DNA of 64,000 nt. It comes from Protea cynaroides (lineage: Eukaryota > Streptophyta > Magnoliopsida > Proteales > Proteaceae). A model generated the notes under the pieces. That model saw only the letters and a program-made list of their open reading frames with translations. It was not told the origin of the DNA and did no database searches. Positions 44,733-57,553 of the stretch are shown one piece after another. The DNA lies in the NCBI GenBank assembly GCA_028583415.1, contig CM053269.1:31686254-31750253 (forward strand), in the 5' to 3' direction. Numbering within the stretch: position 1 is the stretch's first letter; every line of letters begins with the position of its first letter. The translations under genes were made by a program, and so were the position numbers.

Positions 44733-46152
44733 ATGGATAGAAGTTCAGGAACAGAAAACTCAGAAGAAAATGCCGAGAGGGTGAGAGGGGAAGAACTCAA
44801 CCCCCTAAATGACACTGAAGATATGATAAAGGAAAATGAAGAAGGTCCGTCACAGGGACAACCTTCTTCTAGCTCTGAGACAATGATGACAAATTTGGTC
44901 ACTAATATGGAGGCCCAACAGAAGAAGTTTTTCGAAAAAATGCTAAAAATGTTTAGGCCACCTGGGCCTGTGTCGACACCTACAAACATGCCATCCACAA
45001 ACGTTGAGAATGTTCAAGCGGCACCAGTGGGGGTTAGCACAGCTAATGAAGTACCACCCCAACAAGATCAACCCAACGCAGTACCCCAACCGGTCATGGG
45101 GACGCCGTCACAACCAATATCGGGGGTATCGATGTCGAAATCAGGGTGCACACTATGGTGGGTATCAGGGAGGAAATCAGGGAGGCTACCCATATCAGCC
45201 ACAATGGTATGGACAGGCACCATATGGGCAAGTCCCTTATGCTCAGAGTAGCCTATCCAGGGCAGTGGATGGATTCTTAAAGCTCAAACCACCTACTTTT
45301 ACAGGGAAGTCAGGGAAAACACTGTGGCCAGCACAGTGGATAGCTGAAATGGAGAAAAACTTTCGGCTACTGGATTGTCAGGATGGGGACAAAGTGTTAT
45401 ATGCCACTCATATGCTGAAGGAAGAGGCCAATGGGTGGTGGAACTCTACCAAGTCGTACCTGGAAACCAAGCACCAAATCATCACTTGGCCCATATTCAA
45501 GGAAGCCTTCTTTGACAAGTACTTCCCCAGGAGTTTTCGTGATCAAATGGAAAGAGAATATCTTAACCTGCAACAGTCACAGATGACAATAGAAGCCTAT
45601 CAGTAGAGGTATGAGGAGTTATTCTTCTTTGCTCCAACTAGTATGCAGGAGGAAGCAACAAAGACTCATCGTTTTACTATGGGTCTTCGGGGTGCTATCC
45701 GAGAACATGTGTTGGGTCGAGGGTTGAACATTTACAATGAAGCTGTATAGGTGGCTCGAGTTATCGAGTCAAGTCAGAGAGAAAGTTTCATAGCACAAAA
45801 TCGGGGTCTGAAGAGACCTAATCCTGAGATCCAAGGCGGAAGAAACAACAGGCCATACCGTCCTTTCAGGCTACCTTCTAGTACAATGCCTCCCAGACCG
45901 GCTCTTGCAATGCCACCACAGGTCACGGGACCTAACCCTAATGTAAAATGCTTCAATTTCCAACAGGTGGGGCATTATGCCAGAACATGCCCACAACCAA
46001 AGAGAGAGCAACAACAAGGCAAGGTGTATGCTGTTACCACAGAAGAGGCAGCCGCATCACCAGATGTGGTTACAGGTATGATTTTGTACTTGTTCCTTAA
46101 TTGTTGCATTAAATTGTTTATGCATTTGAAACTAAGGGAGAATTTGAACTAA
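44733..46152 (+). pseudogene. Chromovirus gag
   Basis: It starts MDRSSGTENSEENAERVRGE. The frame shifts near 45105 into HNQYRGYRCRNQGAHYGGYQ (Tyr/Gly/Gln-rich). The capsid core includes PPTFTGKSGKTLWPAQWIAE at about 45290, then WWNSTKSYL and FKEAFFDKYFPRS. In-frame TAG codons at 45604 and 45748 interrupt it. The zinc knuckle reads CFNFQQVGHYARTC, so the second Cys is replaced by Phe. Gag packages element RNA. A stop at 46150-46152 lies inside the intron-like segment that separates it from protease. Confidence 0.9.
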
Positions 46153-46159
46153 ACCTCAG
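46076..46159 (+). other. 84-bp intron-like segment between gag and protease
   Basis: The donor context is TTACAG|GTATGATT and the acceptor is AACCTCAG|GTACAG. The segment is T-rich (TTTTGTACTTGTTCCTTAATT). Its length is a multiple of three and it carries an in-frame TAA at 46150-46152. Removal gives VVTG directly followed by TVIIAGVPARVLFDSGATHS, the normal continuous order in this clade. Confidence 0.6.
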
Positions 46160-49100
46160 GTACAGTAATTATAGCAGGGGTACCCGCAAGAGTCCTGTTT
46201 GACTCCGGGGCAACCCATTCTTTTGTATCCGTGTCATTCGGAAAAGGACTAGGTCAACCCATCAAGACTCTACAACCAAGTCTGTTAGTTCGGTCTCCCA
46301 TGGGAATGGAGGTGGTATTAGCAGAATATTATGGTCCTTGTCCAGTGCATATTGAAGGACAAGAATTGGAAGCCAATCTAGTCCAGCTGGAGATGTCAGA
46401 TTTTGATGTGATTCTGGGAATGAACTGGTTATCTAAACACTCGGCGAACCTACTATGTGCCGAGAAGAAGTTGATATTAAAAGACAATGAAGGGATTGAG
46501 TTTAACTTTAAAGGGGCTAAGTTGCCCAGGAAGAGAAAGCTCATACTCTCAGCCTTGAAAGTAAAGAAGTTCATAGAGAAAGGGGGAGTAGGATACCTTG
46601 TGTCAGTGGTGGATGTGACCGTTGACCTGCCAAAAATGGAGGACATCGATGTAGTACGGGAATTTCCTGATGTATTTCCCGAAGACCTACCTGGGTTGCC
46701 ACCGACGGGGCTACCGAAGCTTGTGATAGACCTACTACCGGGGTGGCACCCGTGTCTAAAGCACCGTACAGGATGGCTCCTACCGAGTTGAAAGAATTAA
46801 AAAACTCAACCGCAAGAACCGCTAGACAAGGGATTTATAAGGCCTAGTATCTCACCTTGGGGAGCACCCGTGCTCTTTGTCAAGAAAAAAGATGGTAGCG
46901 TACGTCTCTGCGTACGTCTCTGTATGGACTATCATGAATTGGACAAGCTCACTATCAAGAACAGGTACCCACTACCAAGGATAGATGATTTTTCGATCAA
47001 TTACAAGGTTCAAGTGTATTCTCGAAGATTGATCTGAGATCAGGGTATCATCAGCTCAAGATTAAGGAAACAGACATCCCCAAAACAGCTTTTAGGACGC
47101 GTTATGGACACTATGAGTTCCTAGTAATGTCCTTTGGGTTGACTAATGCACCTGCATCCTTTATGGAGTTAATGAACCGGGTATTCCATGACATGCTTGA
47201 TACATCGGTTATCGTGTTCATCGATGATATCTTAGTATACTCTAAGGACCGGGAGACGATGCAGTGCATCTAAGAGCAGCATTACAAAGGCTGAGAAGAG
47301 AAAAACTATATGCAAAATTCAAGAAATGTGAGTTTTGGTTAAAGGAAGTAGCCTTCCTTTGTTACGTGGTGTCTGCTGAAAGAATCAAGGTAGACCTCAG
47401 TAAAATCTCAGCCATTGTAGGATGGGAGGCGCTGAAGACTGTTGCTGAACTTCGTAGTTTCCTGGGCTTAGCTGGATACTATAGAAGGTTTGTGGAGAAT
47501 TATTCCAAGATTGCTGTTCCACTCACCAGATTGACCAAAAAGGGGGAGAAGTTCATATGGACCGACGAATGTGAGAAATGCTTCCAGACGTTGAAGTCAA
47601 GACCGTATCAGCACCTATATTGACTATTCCTGCCCCGCACCATCCATTTACACTATATACGGATGCTTCGTGTCCGGGACCGGGTTGTGTGCTGATGCAA
47701 GGAGAGCAGGTGATAGCCTATGCCTCAAGATAGCTGAAAGAGCATGAGAAGAACTACCCTACACATGACCTAGAATTGGCAGCGGTCATTCATGCTATCA
47801 AAACTTGGCGACACTATCTGTATGGCGAGAAATTTCAGATTAAGTCTGACCACAAAATCCTGACATATCTGTTCACCCAGAAAGACCTAAACATGAGGCA
47901 GAGGAGGTGGCTTGAACTACTTAAGGACTACGACTGTGACATTCAGTATCACCCTGACAAAGCTAACATTGTAGCTGATGCACTAGATGCGACAAGGTAC
48001 TCAGGATATTGTAGGCGTTTGTGCATACCGAGGATGAAGATCCGGAAATCCAAAATCGGATTATGTTGGAAGCTCACTCCACCCCATATTCCAAGACACC
48101 CCCGGAAGCACGAAAAATGTACCACGACTTGAAAAGGTTGTACCGGTGGAGGGGTATGAAAGCCGATGTGGCCCGACATGTATTTCAATGTTTAAACTGT
48201 CCAACAAGTCAAAGCGGAAAGACAGAGGCCCGTAAGATTACTACAACCATTACCCGAGCCAGCATGGAAATGGGATTGTATAACCATGTATTTCGCACCG
48301 CCTACCTATGACTCCGAGGTCGAGTGAATGCAGATGGGTAATTGTAGATCACCTCACCAAGATAGCCGATTTATCCCCGTCGGGACCACAATATACTATG
48401 GACAGGTTGGCAAGGTTGTACGTGGACAATATAGTCGGGCTCCACGGGGTTCCGAGAGTATTGTGTCCGATCGAGATCCATGCTTCACATCTAAGTTCGG
48501 GAAGGACTTCAAGGCAATGGGGACGAAACTAAAGTTTAGCACAACTTTCCACCCCTCAAACCGATGGTCACCGGAGAGGACCATTCAGATTCTAGAAGAC
48601 ATGCTTCGGGCATGTGCTATCGACTTCAAGGGGGCTTGGGATGAGAAGCTTTCACTCATTGAGTTTGTCTACAACAACAGCTACCAGTCTACAATCCACA
48701 TGGCCCCATACGAGGCCTTATATGGCAAGAAATGTCGGACACCTTTATTATGGGACGAAGTTGGAGAAAGACGGATCGTAGGACCAGAATTTGTGGAAGA
48801 AACCTGCAAGGCAATAGATCTAATCAAGAACTGAGTAAAGACAACTCAAAGGCCGAAGCACTATGCCGATAACAGACGACGGGATCTTGAATTCATGGTT
48901 GGGGACAAGGTGTTCTTGAAGGTGTCACCAGTAAGAGGCTTGAAGCGGTTCGGCAGAAAAGGAAATTTGTGTCCTAGATATGTGGGACCATATGAAATTC
49001 TATCCCGATGCGACAAAAGTAGCCTATCAACTTGCATTGCCACCAGCGATGTCTAGTGTCCACGATGTCTTCCACATGTCTTTACTGAAGAAGTACGTGA

Positions 49101-49318
49101 GAGACCCCTCACACATTCTTGTTGCAGACCCCCCAGATTTGACAGAAGACTTAACCTTCGAGGTGGTGCCAATCTAGCTCATTAGTAAAAAGATACAACA
49201 ACTTCGAAGGCGAGCTATCCATTATGTCAAGGTAGTTTGGAAAAGTCAGGACGTAGAAGAAATTACTTGGGAAGAGGAGGATGCCATGCGACAAGCGTAT
49301 CCCCATCTTTTCAACTCT
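46160..49318 (+). pseudogene. Chromovirus pol (protease, RT, RNase H, integrase, chromodomain)
   Basis: Protease: VLFDSGATHSFVS at about 46193, VILGMNWL. RT: PEDLPGLPP at about 46680, a frameshift near 46740, SPWGAPVLFVKKKDG at about 46852 with a 12-bp duplication after it, VFIDDILVYSK at about 47216 (catalytic DD), a frameshift near 47260, then FLGLAGYYRRFVENYS. RNase H: YTDASCPGPGCVLM at about 47657, with TAG in the usual SRQLKEHE. Integrase: RLYRWRGMKADVARHVFQCL zinc-finger region, then SDRDPCF (second catalytic Asp) at about 48465 and ILEDMLRA (Glu region) at about 48588; the first catalytic Asp region is lost (GLYNHVFRTAYL). Chromodomain: VKVVWKSQDVEEITWEEED at about 49228-49290. At least five frameshifts and several stops make it non-functional. 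Confidence 0.93.
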
Positions 49319-49330
49319 GAAGGTACGTGC

Positions 49331-49423
49331 AATTTCGGGGACAAAATTTCTTTTAAGGGTGGGAGAATTGTGAGACCTATATGCAAATTTTGGGGACAAA
49401 ATTTTTTTTAAGGGTGGTAGAGT

Positions 49424-49430
<7 letters not shown>
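49331..49430 (+). repeat. Duplicated polypurine-tract unit before the 3' LTR
   Basis: GGGGACAAAATTTCTTTTAA followed by GGGTGGGAGAATTGTGAG occurs at about 49337-49374. The same unit, GGGGACAAAATTTTTTTTAA followed by GGGTGGTAGAGTTGTAAG, occurs at about 49392-49429. The LTR starts at the TGTAAG of the second unit, and the first unit has a TGTGAGACC at the equivalent place. Confidence 0.8.
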
Positions 49431-51950
<2,520 letters not shown>

Positions 51951-53289
51951 TTGATACTATGGCACAAGCAACAGATTGTGCCATTGACAAAAAAATAATA
52001 CTAGAGTAGGATGACGGGACCTTGATCCCATTGTCCCAGCTCGCGAACAGAAGAGGACCCGAACTAAAAGGACCAGATGCGTTAGCTTCCAAATTGACCA
52101 CGGCAACAAGAGAGAGGACATTGAACCTCCAATCCCAAAAAAGGCATGTCCTTAAAATGACCGAGCTCTTGGCCAATGGGACACAGATCCCATCGATCGA
52201 GTTAGGAGCACGAAGAACACGACTATCAGCAACATCGATTCGGCTCCTTCCACAATTAAAGACCCATCAACAAAAGGTTGGGAGAACCATTGCACCGAGG
52301 CCCGATTAAAGGGGCTGAACTCTCAAGAAACGATAGGGGAGTACCCCGACTAGAACGAGGAAAAACCCTATTATTCATGATGCCTGCTAGAGAATCGAAG
52401 ACTAGATGCGACTACTCAAAGAGCGTCTAATCAGGTCATGTAGAACAATGTTGCCCCAATAGGGAGGGTTACAACATGGAGACTGTACTCTCCGATATGA
52501 TCATGCGGGCTCCCCTGCCACCGAACTTGAAGATGCTCACGGTCAATACATATGAGAGTAGAATCGACCCCAAACAAAACTTTTATAATGTTCATGATGC
52601 GTTTGCATGGGTACCAGGACGCAATAGTCTACAGTGTTCCCATCCACTCTCCGAAAGGCGGCTAGGGTGTGGTTCAACAACCTCAAGACAAAGTCAATTC
52701 ACGACTTCATGGACCTCAGCATAGCATTCCTAGTCCATTTCCAGGCCAGTAAAGCCTAGAGGAAGATTGTTGTCTAATTGTTAGGCGTGAAGCAGGAAAA
52801 TGATGAAACCTTCCGCGCCTTCATCAACATATTTAACAAATACTGCGGTACTAGAGATCAAAGACATAGAGCCTGCAGTGGTCTATCCAACCTTGCGGGC
52901 CAGCATCAAAGATAAGGGGTTGCTGATCTCCATCGCCAATAAGACCCCAACTGACATCAAAGACTTATTAGCTCGGTGTGAGAAGTACGCCTCTACCAAC
53001 GAGGCCGTCCAGGCCAGAAAATCTAAGGTCGGCACCTTAGAGAAAAGAGAGAAAGACAGTGACAGTCGAAGTCACAAGGACGACCCAAAGAAGAATCATC
53101 GTGGGAGTTATTACTAAACATAGACATTCGCCTTTCAGCCTCAATGTCCATGTATCTCGTCTCAGAGCAGCTTTAAGAATCGCCTACCTTTAGCCACGAC
53201 ATCTATGTAGAAAAGATCCACTTGTCTTCCTAGGCAAGATCGAGATGGATAGCCCCTGAGGGTAGATCACAAGCCAAGATATTTATATT

Positions 53290-53620
53290 TCCTGAATATC
53301 GTCTCATCCATGCCAGCAAGATTGACCCACACGAACCAAGGGAGGTAGATCAAACTAGCTTGGACAAACGAATCTCTTGTAGATCGGCCCATCAACGTCA
53401 GCATGACAGACTCACACGGACCGAGGGGGTAGAGTGAACTTCATCAACAAGTATATCTCCCGAAGATCAAATCACTGTCAACAAGACTGACCTACATGGA
53501 CAGAGGTAGGTAGGTCAAACTTCGACAAACAAATCTCCCACAAATCGTTTCGTCTACGTCGGCATGGTTGGCCTATACAGACCAAGGAGGATGGAAACGC
53601 TTTATCAACGGCCACACCTC
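53290..53620 (+). repeat. Tandem array A, about 85-90-bp units, in the outer element
   Basis: About four diverged units carry GTCAGCATGACAGACTCACA-CGGACCGAGG and CAAACGAATCTCTTGTAGATCG-like text. It follows the outer gag directly. Confidence 0.75.
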
Positions 53621-54310
53621 CAGTAGCTTTGACAGTCAATCAGCACGATTGATGCAGATGATCCACACAACTCCTCAACATCAGCAGTTCAAATCGTTGA
53701 TCAACACGATTGACACACATGGTCTACAATAACTCTTCGGCATCAACAACTTGAAACATTGGTCAGCACGACTAACACACACGGTCCACACTGATCCTTG
53801 ACGTTAGTAGCTTAAACCCACAGTCAACAAGACTGACACACACGGTCCATACAACTCCTTGGCATCAATAGCTTAGACCATCCATCAGCAACACTAACCC
53901 ACTGTCCACACAGATCCTCGACGTCAATAGCTGGGATTGTCAGTTAGCACGACTGACACACATTGTCTACAAAGATCTTCTGCATTAGCAGCTCGGACCA
54001 TTAATCAACACAACTGATATGTGTTCCACACAACTCCTCGACATCAGTAGCTCGGATCATCAGTTAGCAAGATTGACACACATACGGTCATTGACACACA
54101 CACGGTCCTCACAATTCCTAGGCATCAACAACTCAGATTTTGTGTCAACACGATTAACACACATAGTCCACATAGAACAACTGACATACACGGTCCACAC
54201 AGCTCCTAGGCATCAGTAGCTTGAACCGTTGATTAACCAAACTGACACACACGGTACGCACAACACCTTGCCTCAATAGCTCGGACCATTAGTGTCAGTA
54301 AGCCTGACAC
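53620..54310 (+). repeat. Tandem array B, about 60-bp units, in the outer element
   Basis: About eleven diverged units of the form GTCAGCACGACTGACACACA, CGGTCCACACAACTCCT, CGACATCAGTAGCTCGGACC. Units differ by substitutions and small indels. Non-coding. Confidence 0.85.
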
Positions 54311-54516
54311 ATACAAACCATACATCTCCAACGGATAAAAGAAATGGGGGAATACCACATGTGTTTTCAAGAAGACTGGCTACTTAGCCCATACCACACC
54401 CTACACCTTGATTATTGAGATGAAAGGTTTGGGTGTAGATATGTGCAAAGGCTAAACTAGTAATTTTTTCTTCTCTTTACTCAATTTGACTTTGCAGGAC
54501 TAAAGGAGTGGGAGAC

Positions 54517-55164
54517 TATTATTGGAAGCAAATAATACGGACCACTAGAAATGAGTCACGTCAACATAGCGTCATCCAATGGGAACATGACACATTGACC
54601 TACGCATAGCAGGATTGCAACTAGGGAGAGCCCAACATGTAGGCCAAAGACTTATAGTGGTACGCTCGGCCTGCTTGAAGATAACATACCAAACACTCAA
54701 CAATTAATGCTTTAACAACCGAACATGCAACATTAATGACACTTGTAGTGTATAGAGCATGCAACATTTAATGTGCCAATTCGAGCAAGCAACATTTATT
54801 ACGCTTGTCTGCAAATAGGGCGCCAAACATACTAGCATGCCTGACACATTACTGTTACTCCATGCTTAAGTCAAATCCAGCCTAAATCATTGCTATACAA
54901 GGAACTCAATAGCACGAGCCTAGGGTGAGACTTTTATTAGAGGCACTAATTACAGACTTCACTTGCTATAATGGTGTTTTGAGCTTTCTATTGCCCCTTT
55001 CCTTCATTCAGTACACAAGTTATCTACTGCTTGTTGTTCGAATCCTGACTTAGGCATCAGAGTGGTCTCATGGCTCAGAGCCCGACCTTATTTGTTCATC
55101 TTGTCCACTATCTTCTGCAAAATATCTCATCCCACAGTACTACGTGTGGATTTTAACTGCAACA
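54517..55164 (+). repeat. Outer element 3' LTR, about 648 bp
   Basis: It starts near TATTATTGGAAGCAAATAAT (a mutated TGTTGTTGG) after AAGGAGTGGGAGAC and ends TTTTAACTGCAACA. The first 260 bp match 39000-39250. Confidence 0.6.
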
Positions 55165-56239
55165 ATAAAAATAAAAGAAAGGAAAAATTTCACCACTCCC
55201 TGTACTTTGCTTTTAGTCTACCAACCTCTAGCTTCGCAATTAATTTCACGGGCACCCACAATTGTTAAGTTGACTAACAGAAAATATAAAATTACCCAAT
55301 TACCTTCCCTAATAACTTGACAATCAAATAGCCTTTTTACAATGTATGCTACCTATGCGATCATATGAACCGAGACCTATGCAATCATATGAACCGAGAA
55401 GAAGAAAAACAAAGAATTGAAACTCGAAGGATTGAAAAAAAATCGCAGGGTCTCACCTTTGGAAGAATATGTAGCCGGGACACTTCACCAGATTGAGAAA
55501 TGAAGAAAGATCATGGTAACCAGTTAGGAGGGAAAAAAACTGCCTTGCTAACGCTCCTACACTGTGGCACACCACATCGCACTGAACTAGAAACCCACTA
55601 AGTTCATGGCTCCTACCCTCAATGAAACTGCGGTGGTCGACACCTCCTTCTCAGGAAATAGGTCGGCTGATAATTTACATACTATAATCACAGAGTCTAT
55701 GCAACTATCACAGACTTTATCGCTACAACTCATCTCATTGTTTCATCAAATCCACTACTCCAAAATGCTCGTGACTTGTGAAAGAGCCTCCATTACAGTA
55801 CATTCTGAAATAAATACAAGTTCCGAACTATAATAAATTGCAACACCATTAATGTCTCTTGTCCCTTAAAAATCTCAGGACCCTTGTTGTTCATTGAAAT
55901 TTTTAAAGAGAAAAGTAAGAGCAGAAAAACCCAGATCAAGAAGACATGAAGGCATGGTTTTCAAAAATATTCCAGAGATTAATGTCTGATGTCTTCGACT
56001 CTGAAGCTGAGTTGATGAAGCCTAATGCTTAATTTACCTTCTCAAGGGTTGAAGAGGCGATTCCCACATCTACATTTCCAACCCAAGGGTTTGTAGTTGG
56101 AGTATTTTGCAGGTGTCATTGAAGGATATATGCATTTCTAGGTGTTGGCTGGGCTTTAATACGATTTCTCCACTATGGGGGATCCAAATACTATTGCACT
56201 ATTGCACTATTGCTGGTAGTTTTTCATCCGTTAATCCCC
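55165..56239. other. Intergenic DNA, no gene recognised
   Basis: The 75-codon frame at 55606-55833 has no recognised domain. CTATGCGATCATATGAACCGAGA is directly duplicated at about 55354-55400. Nothing else is seen. Confidence 0.45.
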
Positions 56240-56440
56240 GGCAGAAATTGGCCTGAAAATTGATTCAAATGGTTGCAAGAAGAGCAATTTAGCAGTTGTA
56301 GAAAAGGATTTTTCAGTCCAATATACTACCCTAGTAGTTTCCGGTAGAAATCAGCCTGAAAATTGATACGAATGGCTGCAGGAAGAGCAATTCAGTAGTT
56401 GTTGAAAAAGAAATTTCAGTCCAATATAATACCCTGACCT
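56240..56440. repeat. Tandem duplication, about 103 bp
   Basis: GG(C/T)AGAAAT(T/C)-GCCTGAAAATTGAT begins at 56240 and 56343. Both units run to TTTCAGTCCAATATA-TACCCT. Confidence 0.85.
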
Positions 56441-56454
56441 CCAGCATTGTCGTT

Positions 56455-56640
56455 CCTTGTATCAAAGCTGAATCAATATGGATCTTGTTCTGCTGGCATG
56501 AATTCGCTTAGAGTGTGCCTTGCACCTACTGGTTCATCATCCTTCTTGTTTATCGACACCTCAAGCCCTTTGAGCTTTGCCCTAACGGCATTACACGCCT
56601 CGAAAGTCTTGCGAACCCTTGACGATGAACTCTACTGACC
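56455..56640 (-). pseudogene. Unrecognised protein fragment, minus strand
   Basis: The minus strand from about 56637 reads SSSSRVRKTFEACNAVRAKL, then KGLEVSINKKDDEPVGARHT, then LSEFMPAEQDPY before a stop at about 56475. It has balanced amino-acid composition and a helical, charged character, unlike the surrounding noise, so I take it as an exon or processed fragment of a host gene. I do not recognise the family. No splice sites could be assigned. Confidence 0.35.
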
Positions 56641-57134
56641 TTGTTGAACCATTGAAACAAAGAAATTTGGTCCTCACAATAGGTAGTGATTTGAAATTAA
56701 AGCATTAAGTGAGACTGACGGTGATGGTACAAATTAAAAAAAAAAATGAGAGGTGAAATCGACGTAGATGGAGAGGGGGATGAGAAGGAGAAGGAGAAAG
56801 AGACGGTGATGGAGACATACAGAGGAAGGGAAAAGTATGTAAATTAATGGTTTGAGAGAAAGTAAAACAATCTAAATAGTGTTCAAGGATAATTTTGCCA
56901 TTATAACAGACATGTCGGAGACTCGTATATATTTAACAAATGAAAGGGTCCATAAAATTAATCGTAAAATTGGGGAATTTTTTAATTTTTATTGATAAGT
57001 GCAAAGTCGGAGATTGAATGACTTGAAAACAAAATACAATAATAGTGGTGAAATTTTCCAAAAAGAAAAACTCAATTCAAGACCCCTAAACGTGGGCTCA
57101 TGCCTAACCTTGGACTGAACTCAGACCCTGTCAG
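56641..57134. other. Intergenic DNA upstream of the dioxygenase-like gene
   Basis: A purine-rich stretch (GAGGGGGATGAGAAGGAGAA) lies at about 56772. No gene is seen. Confidence 0.45.
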
Positions 57135-57271
57135 CCGGACTCCGTCCAGTCGTCCAGTCGTGGACTGGACGGACTAGATTAAAAGGACACGCATATCAAT
57201 ACATGGGGGGAGCGTGTCCTTTAAATCCAGTCCGCCCAGTCCACGACTGGACGGCTGGAGACGATCTTTTT
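57135..57271. mobile_element. Second palindromic MITE family, 137 bp, in a promoter
   Basis: It is flanked by the perfect 9-bp repeat CCCTGTCAG (57126-57134 and 57272-57280). The arms CGTCCAGTCGTGGACTGGAC and GTCCACGACTGGACG pair, and pairing continues through GGACT(A/G)GAT and AAAGGACACGC to a loop near 57200. It lies about 130 bp upstream of the TATA box of the next gene. Confidence 0.8.
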
Positions 57272-57403
57272 CCCTGTCAGCCCCTCGGTTAAGAACTGGA
57301 TTGATCTGGTCCCTGCCATGTCCAGCCTCATGACGAAGTTTCTTCAACACGTGGCTGATTATGAATTTAGGATCCATTAATGATGATAGATCTGAGCTCG
57401 AAA

Positions 57404-57413
57404 TTATATAAAT
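57404..57413 (+). promoter_or_regulatory. TATA box of the dioxygenase-like gene
   Basis: TTATATAAAT lies 141 bp before the ATG, a normal plant distance allowing a leader of about 110 nt. Confidence 0.6.
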
Positions 57414-57553
57414 ACGAAAGTGAAACATTGAGACGTGCAAGCCACGCCTCATGCATCATGAGAGGAGGGGGGGGCCATTGTTAGATATGAAAAGCTCAAG
57501 CTTTTGCTTTTGTAACTCACTTCTTCCATCTCCTCTCATGATCTGAACCTTCA

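Noticed and set aside
44612..44998. Minus-strand frame of 128 codons opposite gag
   Set aside because: Shadow of the gag frame; no domain, Ser/Phe-rich as expected for antisense of an acidic coding region.
53290..54310. CRISPR-like array of regularly spaced repeats
   Set aside because: This is a directly adjoining diverged tandem repeat without constant repeats and unique spacers, in a plant retroelement.
55020..55045. GTTCGAATCC, which looks like a tRNA T-arm
   Set aside because: No acceptor, D or anticodon stems fit around it; it lies in the outer 3' LTR.
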